This document shows positions 16,357-22,550 of a DNA stretch of 30,425 nt, in pieces. The notes under the pieces are model-generated. The model did no database searches. It had not been told where the DNA came from and was given only the letters and a program-made list of their open reading frames with translations. Source of the stretch: Spirochaetia bacterium (GTDB taxonomy: Bacteria; Spirochaetota; Spirochaetia; Treponematales; Breznakiellaceae); NCBI GenBank assembly GCA_026002025.1, contig BOAU01000018.1, positions 1-30,425 of the forward strand. Reading direction: 5' to 3'. Both the position numbers and the translations under genes were made by a program. Positions within the stretch are counted from its first letter, which is position 1, and each line of letters starts with the position of its first letter.

Positions 16357-16385
16357 TTGTAATTTGGTGATTTTAGTGGTACAGT
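16357..16385 (+). promoter_or_regulatory. Proximal promoter of the antitoxin gene
   Basis: TTGTAA (16357-16362), a 17-base spacer and TGG-TACAGT (hexamer 16380-16385). The start of transcription would be about 12 bases before the ATG at 16404, leaving just enough room for the GAGGA ribosome site. Confidence 0.45.
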
Positions 16386-16403
16386 AAGGGAAGTGAGGAA
16401 ATT

Positions 16404-16661
16404 ATGTCTAATACCGAATTGCTTTTGAAGGAAATTGAGGGGCTTCCGGCTCAATATGTAGGTGAAATCCTTGATTTTGTGGGTTATCTCAAACATAAAG
16501 CCCACCCGGCGGAGCAGGCGTTCAGGGAGAACGGCGCGGACGCCGCATGGGTCAATCCGCTAAAAGGCAGGGCGAAGGCTTTGGGATCAAAACTTACCCT
16601 TGATCGCTTTATGGAAATGCAGGAAGCGGATAAAAAGCTGGAATTGGATATTGAGTCATGA
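16404..16661 (+). CDS. VapB-like antitoxin (DUF2281-type)
   Basis: The 85-residue product MSNTELLLKEIEGLPAQYVG.. has the helical start LL-x-EI-x-GLP-x-x-x-x-EILDFVGYLK shared by small antitoxins paired with PIN-domain toxins. In such pairs the antitoxin binds and blocks the toxin and often represses the operon. The C-terminal half (GRAKALGSKLTLDRFMEMQEADKKLELD) is the usual linker that would contact the toxin. ATG 16404 has an AGGA site. The next frame begins at ATGA overlapping this stop, as in toxin-antitoxin pairs, but the toxin is reduced to a fragment. Confidence 0.75.
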   Translation: MSNTELLLKEIEGLPAQYVGEILDFVGYLKHKAHPAEQAFRENGADAAWVNPLKGRAKALGSKLTLDRFMEMQEADKKLELDIES

Positions 16662-16789
16662 CCTATGGACTTGCCACCGCCCTTGATATGAAAGGCGTTT
16701 TTGTTACTGCTGATGGTGGATTTAAGGCGCCGGAAGCTGAGGAACATGCCCCGGTTTCCTGGTTCCGTTCTCCCAAACAAAAGGGCTGA
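16658..16789 (+). pseudogene. Remnant of a VapC-like PIN-domain toxin (43 aa)
   Basis: The frame starts with ATGA overlapping the antitoxin stop and encodes 43 residues: MT, then YGLATALDMKGVFVTADG, then a tail GFKAPEAEEHAPVSWF. The second part matches the C-terminal strand and helix of PIN-domain toxins (ALA-x-x-L-x-x-xGVFVTAD-x-x-F), where the last catalytic Asp of the TAD motif lies. The N-terminal roughly 90 residues with the other acidic residues are missing, as if an in-frame deletion joined the start codon to the C-terminus. No ribonuclease activity is expected. The call rests on family knowledge. Confidence 0.6.
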
Positions 16790-16897
16790 ATCCGTAGAGA
16801 CTTTGTTTTTGTTCAAATCATAAAATGCCAAAATTTTCACTCTTTCTTCTCTTTCGGTGTCTCCCAAGCAAGCCCGGTCTATTGCTGGATAGAACCC

Positions 16898-16910
16898 GGT
16901 GTCAGGCACC
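16898..16910. repeat. GGTGTCAGGCACC palindromic motif
   Basis: A 13-base sequence with arms GGTG / CACC around a five-base centre, followed by TTTTG. Similar GGTGCCTGACACC motifs are dispersed repeats in many bacterial genomes and can form small terminator-like hairpins. It lies 16 bases beyond the stop of the leftward SUMF1-fold gene. Confidence 0.4.
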
Positions 16911-16926
16911 TTTTGTATTCCCGAAG

Positions 16927-17661
16927 TCAGGTACGGGCAACACGGAAACCCATGTCGTACCTACTGTCCTCCGGCATGTAACTGCACCGAGAGGCCGACC
17001 GTAGGACCTTGACGTTATCCATAATCCAACTACCACCACGTAAAACACGACCAAAATTCGGAGAGGGTTCAGAAGTGGGGCCTGTAGGGTCAATTTGCGC
17101 GTCAACATCAGCACCGGGACAGTACCTGTACTTGACCCACCAGTTACTGTTCCAGTCCCAACACCATTCCCAAACATTTCCGTGCATGTCATATAAACCC
17201 CAGGGATTGGGCGGGAAACTCCCTATATCGGTGGTCATTTTCCCGTGATAATTTGCCTGCTCAATGGTGATGTTATTTCCTGTATTGAATGGCCCGGTGG
17301 GTCCCGCCCTGCAAGCGTATTCCCATTCCGCTTCGGTGGGAAGACGGTAGCCATTTGCCTTACGGTTCCAAGTGGTATCATCTCCATTTATTGTATATGC
17401 TGGAGTCAAGCTCTCTTTTTGGCTCTGGGTATTACAGTACTGTACCGCATTAAACCAGCTTACATTTTCCACTGGCAGATTAGCTCCCTTAAAGCGGCTA
17501 GGGTTATTCCCCATAAGAGCTTCGTATTCCCGCTGGGTTACTTCGTATTTTCCTATATAGAAGTCGCCCACCGTTACCTGACGGTAAACCTCTTCATCAT
17601 ACCTACCGACCTCCGATAATGGGCTGCCCATCATAAAGGTTCCGCCCTGTATATGTACCAT
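16927..17661 (-). CDS. SUMF1/formylglycine-generating-enzyme-fold protein
   Basis: The 244-residue protein is nearly all one SUMF1 (FGE-sulfatase) domain: GGTFMMGSP at the N-terminus, FYIGKYEVTQREYEALMG, PVENVSWFNAVQYCN, YRLPTEAEWEYACRAG, WGLYDMHGNVWEWCWDW, RVLRGGSW and MGFRVART at the end. The true formylglycine enzymes have two catalytic Cys near the C-terminus; here only RCSYMPEDSR with one Cys is seen, so enzyme activity is unlikely and a binding role is more probable. No signal peptide is present, so it may be cytosolic. ATG 17661 is chosen because AAGGT lies seven bases upstream; GTG 17667 is possible. It lies 32 bases after the AspRS stop and may be co-transcribed. Confidence 0.85.
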   Translation of the reverse strand: MVHIQGGTFMMGSPLSEVGRYDEEVYRQVTVGDFYIGKYEVTQREYEALMGNNPSRFKGANLPVENVSWFNAVQYCNTQSQKESLTPAYTINGDDTTWNRKANGYRLPTEAEWEYACRAGPTGPFNTGNNITIEQANYHGKMTTDIGSFPPNPWGLYDMHGNVWEWCWDWNSNWWVKYRYCPGADVDAQIDPTGPTSEPSPNFGRVLRGGSWIMDNVKVLRSASRCSYMPEDSRYDMGFRVART

Positions 17662-17693
17662 CTTCACTACCTTGTGTCGATGTTGTTCATAGT

Positions 17694-19046
17694 TTACGGT
17701 TCAACTCGTTTCCGGTCCCTTGGAAAAAGGCTGGCTTCTTTTACGTTGGGAAGGCCAAGGAGTTTCTGGGTAAGCCGCTCGCAGCCGATGGCAAAGCCGC
17801 CGTGGGGGGGACAGCCGGATTTGAAGACCGCCAGGTACCCGGCCATATCTTCCGGTTTAAGGCCGAATTTGGGGAGCGCCTCCACCAGTGCATTGTAGTC
17901 ATGCTGCCGCCGACTCCCGGAGGTAATTTCAAGGCCCCGAAAAATAGCGTCAAAGCTCATGGTCGTGGCTGCGGCCCCGCCATTACCGGTATTGAGGGGA
18001 TAAGTATAGAAAGGCCGGTTCTGCCGTGGAAATTCGTTGATAAAGGCTAAATCCGACCCGTGTTCCCGAAGGGACCATTCGCAGAGGAGCCGCTCCGCTT
18101 CGGGGGTGATGTCGAAGATCCGGGCCGAAACGCCCCCGGCGTTTCGGCCCTTCGTGCGGGCGGCTTCGGCGTTGACAATCTTCAAGGTCTCTTCATAGGA
18201 CACCGTGGGCGCCTTGGTAACCGAGGCGGGGTCAGGAATCACGGTGTTCCACAGGGCAATATCAGCGGCGTTTTTATCAATCACCTGGGCAAAGATATAG
18301 GCCAAAAGGTTTTTTTCAAGTTCGATAAGTTCCTTTTCGGATTCGATAAAGCCCATTTCCACATCAAGGGAAACGTATTCACTCAGGTGCCGGGGGGTGT
18401 CGTACTTTTCCGCCCGGTAGACCGCGCCTATCTCAAAAACCCGCTCAAGCCCGGCGGCCACCATGGTCTGCTTGTAGAGCTGCGGCGACTGAGCAAGGTA
18501 AACCTTGCGCTCAAAGTACTTCACTTCGAAAAGGTTGGCTCCCCCCTCGGTGCCACTCCCCACGAGCTTGCTGGTTTTTATTTCGGTAAAGTCCTGCTGC
18601 CTTAAGAAAGCCGCAAAAGCTTCCAGGATGGTAGATTGAATTCTAAAGATTGAACGGATTTTGGGGTTCCGTAATGATAGAGACCGATTGTCTAAAATTG
18701 ATTCAATGCCGATTTTGGAGACATCTCCATTGACCTGAAAGGGAAGATCCCCCGCAGCCTTGCTAACACATTTCAGAGAACGGAGCCGGAGTTCTACCCC
18801 GCCAGGGGCCTTGTCGTTCAATGCCGGAATGCCCCGAACAATAATCACCGATTCCAGGGTGAGGTCTACCCCCATAGATGCTTCTGCTTCGGAAAGAACC
18901 AGTTGGAGCAGCCCCGACCGGTCTCGGAGGATCACAAACCGGATGCCCCCCATATCCCTAATCCGGTGAACCCATCCTGCCGCTTCAACTTCATCCTGGG
19001 GCTTCTGCTGCGCCGCCCCCAACATATCCTTTGCCAATAAACGCAT
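17694..19046 (-). CDS. aspS: Aspartyl-tRNA synthetase, archaeal/eukaryotic type
   Basis: The 450-residue class IIb synthetase charges tRNA-Asp with aspartate, and perhaps also tRNA-Asn. The N-terminal OB-fold anticodon domain includes GWVHRIRDMGGIRFVILRDR; class II motif 2 is YRAEKYDTPRHLSEYVSLDV; motif 3 is GGFAIGCERLTQKLLGL; the end FPRDRKRVEP is the archaeal/eukaryotic signature. The large GAD insertion of bacterial AspRS (about 590 residues) is absent. Such enzymes in bacteria are often non-discriminating and work with GatCAB amidotransferase, but that cannot be told from this window. ATG 19046 has GGAGG upstream. It follows the small lipoprotein gene by 29 bases, at the end of a long leftward run of genes. 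Confidence 0.9.
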   Translation of the reverse strand: MRLLAKDMLGAAQQKPQDEVEAAGWVHRIRDMGGIRFVILRDRSGLLQLVLSEAEASMGVDLTLESVIIVRGIPALNDKAPGGVELRLRSLKCVSKAAGDLPFQVNGDVSKIGIESILDNRSLSLRNPKIRSIFRIQSTILEAFAAFLRQQDFTEIKTSKLVGSGTEGGANLFEVKYFERKVYLAQSPQLYKQTMVAAGLERVFEIGAVYRAEKYDTPRHLSEYVSLDVEMGFIESEKELIELEKNLLAYIFAQVIDKNAADIALWNTVIPDPASVTKAPTVSYEETLKIVNAEAARTKGRNAGGVSARIFDITPEAERLLCEWSLREHGSDLAFINEFPRQNRPFYTYPLNTGNGGAAATTMSFDAIFRGLEITSGSRRQHDYNALVEALPKFGLKPEDMAGYLAVFKSGCPPHGGFAIGCERLTQKLLGLPNVKEASLFPRDRKRVEP

Positions 19047-19075
19047 ATGTGCCTCCGAATAATAGGTAATACTAA

Positions 19076-19510
19076 CTATTCCTGTCTAAATGTTTCAATA
19101 TCGGGGGCGGTTCCCACTGTGAGCATATATTCACTGGCAGCGCGCCAACGAACATAAGGGACATTCTTTAACGTGCCCTTATCCCTGATGAATATGGTGC
19201 CTCTTTTTTCATCAGCAGTAGAGCTTAATTCTTCTGAATACCCTTTAAGGGCAATATCTTTGGTATAGCTGGAGGGATAATCCATGTCGAAGGGACGAAT
19301 TGACCCGCTAATGGTAATGGAACTATAGTCTATTACCAAGCGGCCCTGCGTCTCCCATGAGAAGTATGGGGTTCTGGTGGACACCCAGGATTCTTGTAGG
19401 TAATAATCAAAATGTTCAACTGGATCCGATGTATAACCACAAGCGAAAAGTGTGAAAGCAGCAATGAAAATAGAGGCCACTATAGCCATAAAAGAAAACC
19501 GGTTTTGCAC
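19076..19510 (-). CDS. Small lipoprotein of unknown function
   Basis: The 144-residue product begins MQNRFSFMAIVASIFIAAFT and has lipobox LFAC followed by GYTSD, so it should be lipid-anchored. The rest is beta-rich (FSWETQGRLVIDYSSITISG, KRGTIFIRDKGTLKNVPYVR) with no recognised domain. The start is GTG at 19510, one base after the TAA of the upstream gene, with GGGGG about eight bases before it; coupling is likely. Its base composition is intermediate between the AT-rich island and the GC-richer AspRS gene, so the island edge may lie here. Confidence 0.75.
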   Translation of the reverse strand: MQNRFSFMAIVASIFIAAFTLFACGYTSDPVEHFDYYLQESWVSTRTPYFSWETQGRLVIDYSSITISGSIRPFDMDYPSSYTKDIALKGYSEELSSTADEKRGTIFIRDKGTLKNVPYVRWRAASEYMLTVGTAPDIETFRQE

Positions 19511-19511
19511 G

Positions 19512-21035
19512 TTATGTTCCCCCTTGTCTTTGTTTCTTTTGCAATTTAATAAATATACTTATTTTTTTTAATAGCTTTTTAAAGCCATTTTTTGGAATGC
19601 AAATAATTACGATTATTATAAAAACAATAGCAGGAATAATATACCCTATGTCAAAATTTAACGTTTTCTCATTATCAAATGCCATCCGGGATAAATATGA
19701 AAGGATAGAAAATCCCGATATAAACGTGAATAGCATACCTATAAATTGAATTACCTTTGAATTCCTGTTTACTGTAATAGAATTGGATACTTCACTATAG
19801 TTCTTTAATAATTCCCGCTTGCGATCATAATCAGCTATTATATCGCCAATACGGAATTGTGTATAAATAAAGTCCGCTTCCTTTTGAGCTCCTAAATAAT
19901 AATAATTCATTTTTTCAAATAATGGTCTTGTATTTATAAAACTCGTAAACATTTCTTTTATTTCAGGCATTGTAGGCTTATTTTTAATTTGCTCATTTAT
20001 TTTTTTATTTAAAACTAAGCAAGCTGTAATCTTAAATATTTCTGTTTCCAAAATACATAAAATATTTGCTTCGCTGCTAAAGTCCTCATTATCTCTATCA
20101 GGGGCAATTCTATTATAGAATATATCTTTTTTATCTTCTTTAATTACATAATAGTACGAATAAATAGACGCATAAGCTTCGTATGAGCTATACATATTAA
20201 AGGCATCAAAAAATTTTATTTTCTTAATAAGGTTAATATTGCGATTATTTCCTTGTTCCATTATTTCATATTCATCGGTGTTTTTAGACAATTCTATTTG
20301 ATGGCTGTATATATCATCTTCTTTATATGCTTCAACTGCTAATATATTAAACAGTTTATTATTATTTTTTCCCATTGCCTTAAATTGCTTAAAATCTGAA
20401 AATACAATATGATATATCTTTCCAAGATATTTATAACCGATTTTACTTAAATATTCAGAAAAGATGATATGAGATTTTTTATCATTTACAGTCGCATAAC
20501 ACTGCCCATTAATATTACACCATAATTCATGGGATTGGTCCATTAGCAATGTTAAATCCTGGTAATTGATGTCAGGCACCACAAAATAAACAATATTAAA
20601 TGAATCATTCTTAAAATACTTTCCTGCGTCAATTGTTAATTTGCTCTGTACACAAAAGAAATTATAACAGCCATGGGGAATGAATGTCTCGGCGATTTCG
20701 TTTTCAATTTCGTCTTCATATAATATAACCTGGCCAAATAGTAAAGGCGATCTTACTGTTTTAATATTGCTGTTCTCTTCTGTAAAAAGTAATTCATAAC
20801 TGCTATGTTTTTCGATTTGTTCGCAAAATATTTTTGAATATCCTAATAGATTTGATTTATTATCATATTTAATGTTTTTTATTTCCTGGGCAGTATTTCC
20901 ACAGATTACAGGATTGTCATTTGATTTATCAAGAGAAGATAACGCTATTTCCAAAGGGATTTTTGCCTTTTTCTTATTGCTTTTTAAAGCCTCACAGGGA
21001 ATGGCAAGGACTAAATCAAAATTATCTTTTTCCAT
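19512..21035 (-). CDS. Two-TM membrane protein of unknown family (507 aa)
   Basis: I do not recognise this protein. It is Lys/Asn/Ile-rich and encoded by AT-rich DNA. Residues 1-400 are soluble and mixed alpha/beta, with no signal peptide. A long helix around YYLGAQKEADFIYTQFRIGD and RKRELLKNYSEVSNS leads into two membrane segments near the C-terminus (VIQFIGMLFTFISGFSILSY and YIIPAIVFIIIVIICIP), followed by a Lys-rich tail. A large cytosolic part, a stalk helix and two C-terminal TMs recall the topology of CorA-like or membrane-effector proteins, but no CorA GMN motif is present. It lies 13 bases after the acetyltransferase gene. In an island with a kinase/AAA+ module a membrane effector is conceivable, but this is speculation. 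Confidence 0.8.
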   Translation of the reverse strand: MEKDNFDLVLAIPCEALKSNKKKAKIPLEIALSSLDKSNDNPVICGNTAQEIKNIKYDNKSNLLGYSKIFCEQIEKHSSYELLFTEENSNIKTVRSPLLFGQVILYEDEIENEIAETFIPHGCYNFFCVQSKLTIDAGKYFKNDSFNIVYFVVPDINYQDLTLLMDQSHELWCNINGQCYATVNDKKSHIIFSEYLSKIGYKYLGKIYHIVFSDFKQFKAMGKNNNKLFNILAVEAYKEDDIYSHQIELSKNTDEYEIMEQGNNRNINLIKKIKFFDAFNMYSSYEAYASIYSYYYVIKEDKKDIFYNRIAPDRDNEDFSSEANILCILETEIFKITACLVLNKKINEQIKNKPTMPEIKEMFTSFINTRPLFEKMNYYYLGAQKEADFIYTQFRIGDIIADYDRKRELLKNYSEVSNSITVNRNSKVIQFIGMLFTFISGFSILSYLSRMAFDNEKTLNFDIGYIIPAIVFIIIVIICIPKNGFKKLLKKISIFIKLQKKQRQGGT

Positions 21036-21048
21036 TATATACTTACCT

Positions 21049-21588
21049 TTAAGGTATCCTCATAAACTTTATGTTGTCTTCCATATCTCTATATTTTTCC
21101 AGTCCAAGGATATTTAAAAAATGTTCCCCGCCAATGGTAAAGGCATAAGATACGATATCTTTTATTTTGATTCTTGAAAATTCATCAAGCAGAATTTTAG
21201 AAAACTGTTTTGATATTCCTTTTTTCTGATATTCAGGAAGGATGGCTACGGACAAAAGAAATATGTAGTTGAGGTCATCTTTTAAACCACAGATATCTAT
21301 ACTTGCGATATCGCCATCATACACCTTTTCCCCTTTTATAACCTGGCTGTAAAATTTTTCAGTAATGGGAAAATAACACAGATACCCAACAATCTTATCC
21401 TCATCCAGGGCAAAAATGTATGAATCTTTGTACGCTTCATAGCGGTCAATATCACTTTGTATATCAGAGAGTCCGTTTTCGTGAAAAACAGAATGGTCTA
21501 TTGCTTGAATAGTATCAAAAATGGTTTTTCTTGTCAAATTTTTAAGGTTTACCCCTTCTTGCCATTTTATTACTTCTATCTTTGCCAT
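21049..21588 (-). CDS. GNAT-family N-acetyltransferase
   Basis: The 179-residue protein has a GNAT fold: N-terminal helices (TIFDTIQAIDHSVF), strands ending IFALDEDKIVGYLCYFPI, then IFLLSVAILPEYQKKGISKQ, whose Q-K-K-G-I-S is the acetyl-CoA-binding loop (Q/R-x-x-G-x-G/A), and a C-terminal region with AFTIGGEHFLNILGLEKY. It should transfer an acetyl group from acetyl-CoA to an amine of a protein or small molecule; the acceptor is unknown. ATG 21588 is chosen since AGGAG lies seven bases before it and the protein then starts MAKIEVIKW; the frame extends to 21615 without a site. It is collinear with the AT-rich island genes. Confidence 0.85.
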   Translation of the reverse strand: MAKIEVIKWQEGVNLKNLTRKTIFDTIQAIDHSVFHENGLSDIQSDIDRYEAYKDSYIFALDEDKIVGYLCYFPITEKFYSQVIKGEKVYDGDIASIDICGLKDDLNYIFLLSVAILPEYQKKGISKQFSKILLDEFSRIKIKDIVSYAFTIGGEHFLNILGLEKYRDMEDNIKFMRIP

Positions 21589-21618
21589 TATAAACTCCTG
21601 AGATGCAGAATACAATGG

Positions 21619-21945
21619 TTACCGATTTCTGTCAATAGCACGATCCGCAGCTTGTTCAACCTCAGTCTGCCTTTCTGCTACTAACTCCGCTTCCCTCCGG
21701 GTTTTTGCTTCCGCTTCCTCCCGTGCGGCCCGATTTGCACGGCGAATCAATACGCGGGCGGCACGCCAGGAAAGGTGTGCCTTAGGGACCTTCTGGACAT
21801 CTGGCAGTTCTTCTTCACGCACTGCGCGTTCCCGAATCTCCGCTTGCTCTTCTTGCTTGTGTTGTTGGCTGCTCTGATCTTCCTCCATTGGCTCACCATC
21901 TGTTTTTTTGGCATTGCTTAACACCTTGTCTTCAAATGAATCCAT
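21619..21945 (-). CDS. Small highly charged helical protein, GC-rich insert in AT-rich operon
   Basis: The 108-residue protein starts MDSFEDKVLSNAKKTDGEPM and is dominated by Glu, Arg, Gln and Ala; the C-terminal half (WRAARVLIRRANRAAREEAE) is predicted coiled coil. No family is recognised. ATG 21945 has AAAGGA seven bases upstream; a TTG at 21975 would add ten residues and overlap the histidine-phosphatase stop. Its codons are much richer in G and C than those of every neighbour, matching the host-like left part of the window, so it may be a separate insertion or a fragment of a longer host gene. It could also be a small accessory subunit. Confidence 0.55.
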   Translation of the reverse strand: MDSFEDKVLSNAKKTDGEPMEEDQSSQQHKQEEQAEIRERAVREEELPDVQKVPKAHLSWRAARVLIRRANRAAREEAEAKTRREAELVAERQTEVEQAADRAIDRNR

Positions 21946-21971
21946 ATACACATCCTTTAAGCTCTTGTTTT

Positions 21972-22535
21972 TCAAACAATATCATTATTTCCTATTTTAT
22001 GCAAGACACCATTTTTAAAATTATTTGAATACCATATTTTATCAAGATTAACATCCATAATTTTTGAGTATAAATATTTTAAGGTTTGATTATGTGAACA
22101 GACTATCACCGCATTTTTGCATATAACTTGATTTAAGTATATATAAAAACTATCAATTCGTTCAGAAAAAGATTGAAAACTTTCTCCATTTGGCGGTGTA
22201 AGACTGTAAATAAATTTATTATTATTAAAATAGTGTGGATTTTCTTTTATTGCTTCTTCTCTCAGCTTTCCTTCAAAAATCCCCAAGCCACGTTCTATTA
22301 ATCTATCATCAATCAAAAGGCCGTTTTCTATCGGTATTTCTTTACAAATGTTTTTAGACGTGGTCAAACACCTGCTCGCTGGTGAAGATATAACTACCGC
22401 TCTTTCTGATACAGATGAATTGTATGCAGAAGTATCAATAATACAATTATCAAGGTGTACATCCATTTGACCAGTGATAATATTTTTACTATTAAAGGTA
22501 CTCTTACCATGACGAATTAAATATAAATCTTTCAT
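21972..22535 (-). CDS. Histidine phosphatase family protein (phosphoglycerate-mutase-like)
   Basis: The 187-residue enzyme has the catalytic RHG at 8-10 (LIRHGKSTFN), the second phosphate-binding Arg in SPASRC (55), a probable acid in ERGLGIFEG and the second His at 148 (VCSHNQTLKYL). It should remove phosphate from a small molecule or protein through a phospho-histidine intermediate. It looks complete but a little short for the family. The gene starts 15 bases after the kinase stop, so it is likely part of the same transcript. In this context a role in reversing phosphorylation or recycling a nucleotide or sugar phosphate is possible; the substrate is unknown. Confidence 0.88.
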   Translation of the reverse strand: MKDLYLIRHGKSTFNSKNIITGQMDVHLDNCIIDTSAYNSSVSERAVVISSPASRCLTTSKNICKEIPIENGLLIDDRLIERGLGIFEGKLREEAIKENPHYFNNNKFIYSLTPPNGESFQSFSERIDSFYIYLNQVICKNAVIVCSHNQTLKYLYSKIMDVNLDKIWYSNNFKNGVLHKIGNNDIV

Positions 22536-22550
22536 GTTTTGATTTTCACC

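Noticed and set aside
16484..16909. Leftward open frame of 141 codons across the antitoxin gene
   Set aside because: It is antisense to the antitoxin and toxin remnant, and has no ribosome site or recognisable domain.
16927..17661. SUMF1-fold protein as target of a diversity-generating retroelement, as known in treponemes
   Set aside because: No reverse transcriptase, template repeat or accessory gene is in the window, and the C-terminal region lacks the runs of AAC-type codons expected from adenine mutagenesis.
20569..20581. Second copy of the GTGTCAGGCACC motif
   Set aside because: It lies inside the 507-residue membrane-protein gene, encodes part of VVPDIN and matches only partly (ATGTCAGGCACC, lacking the left arm).
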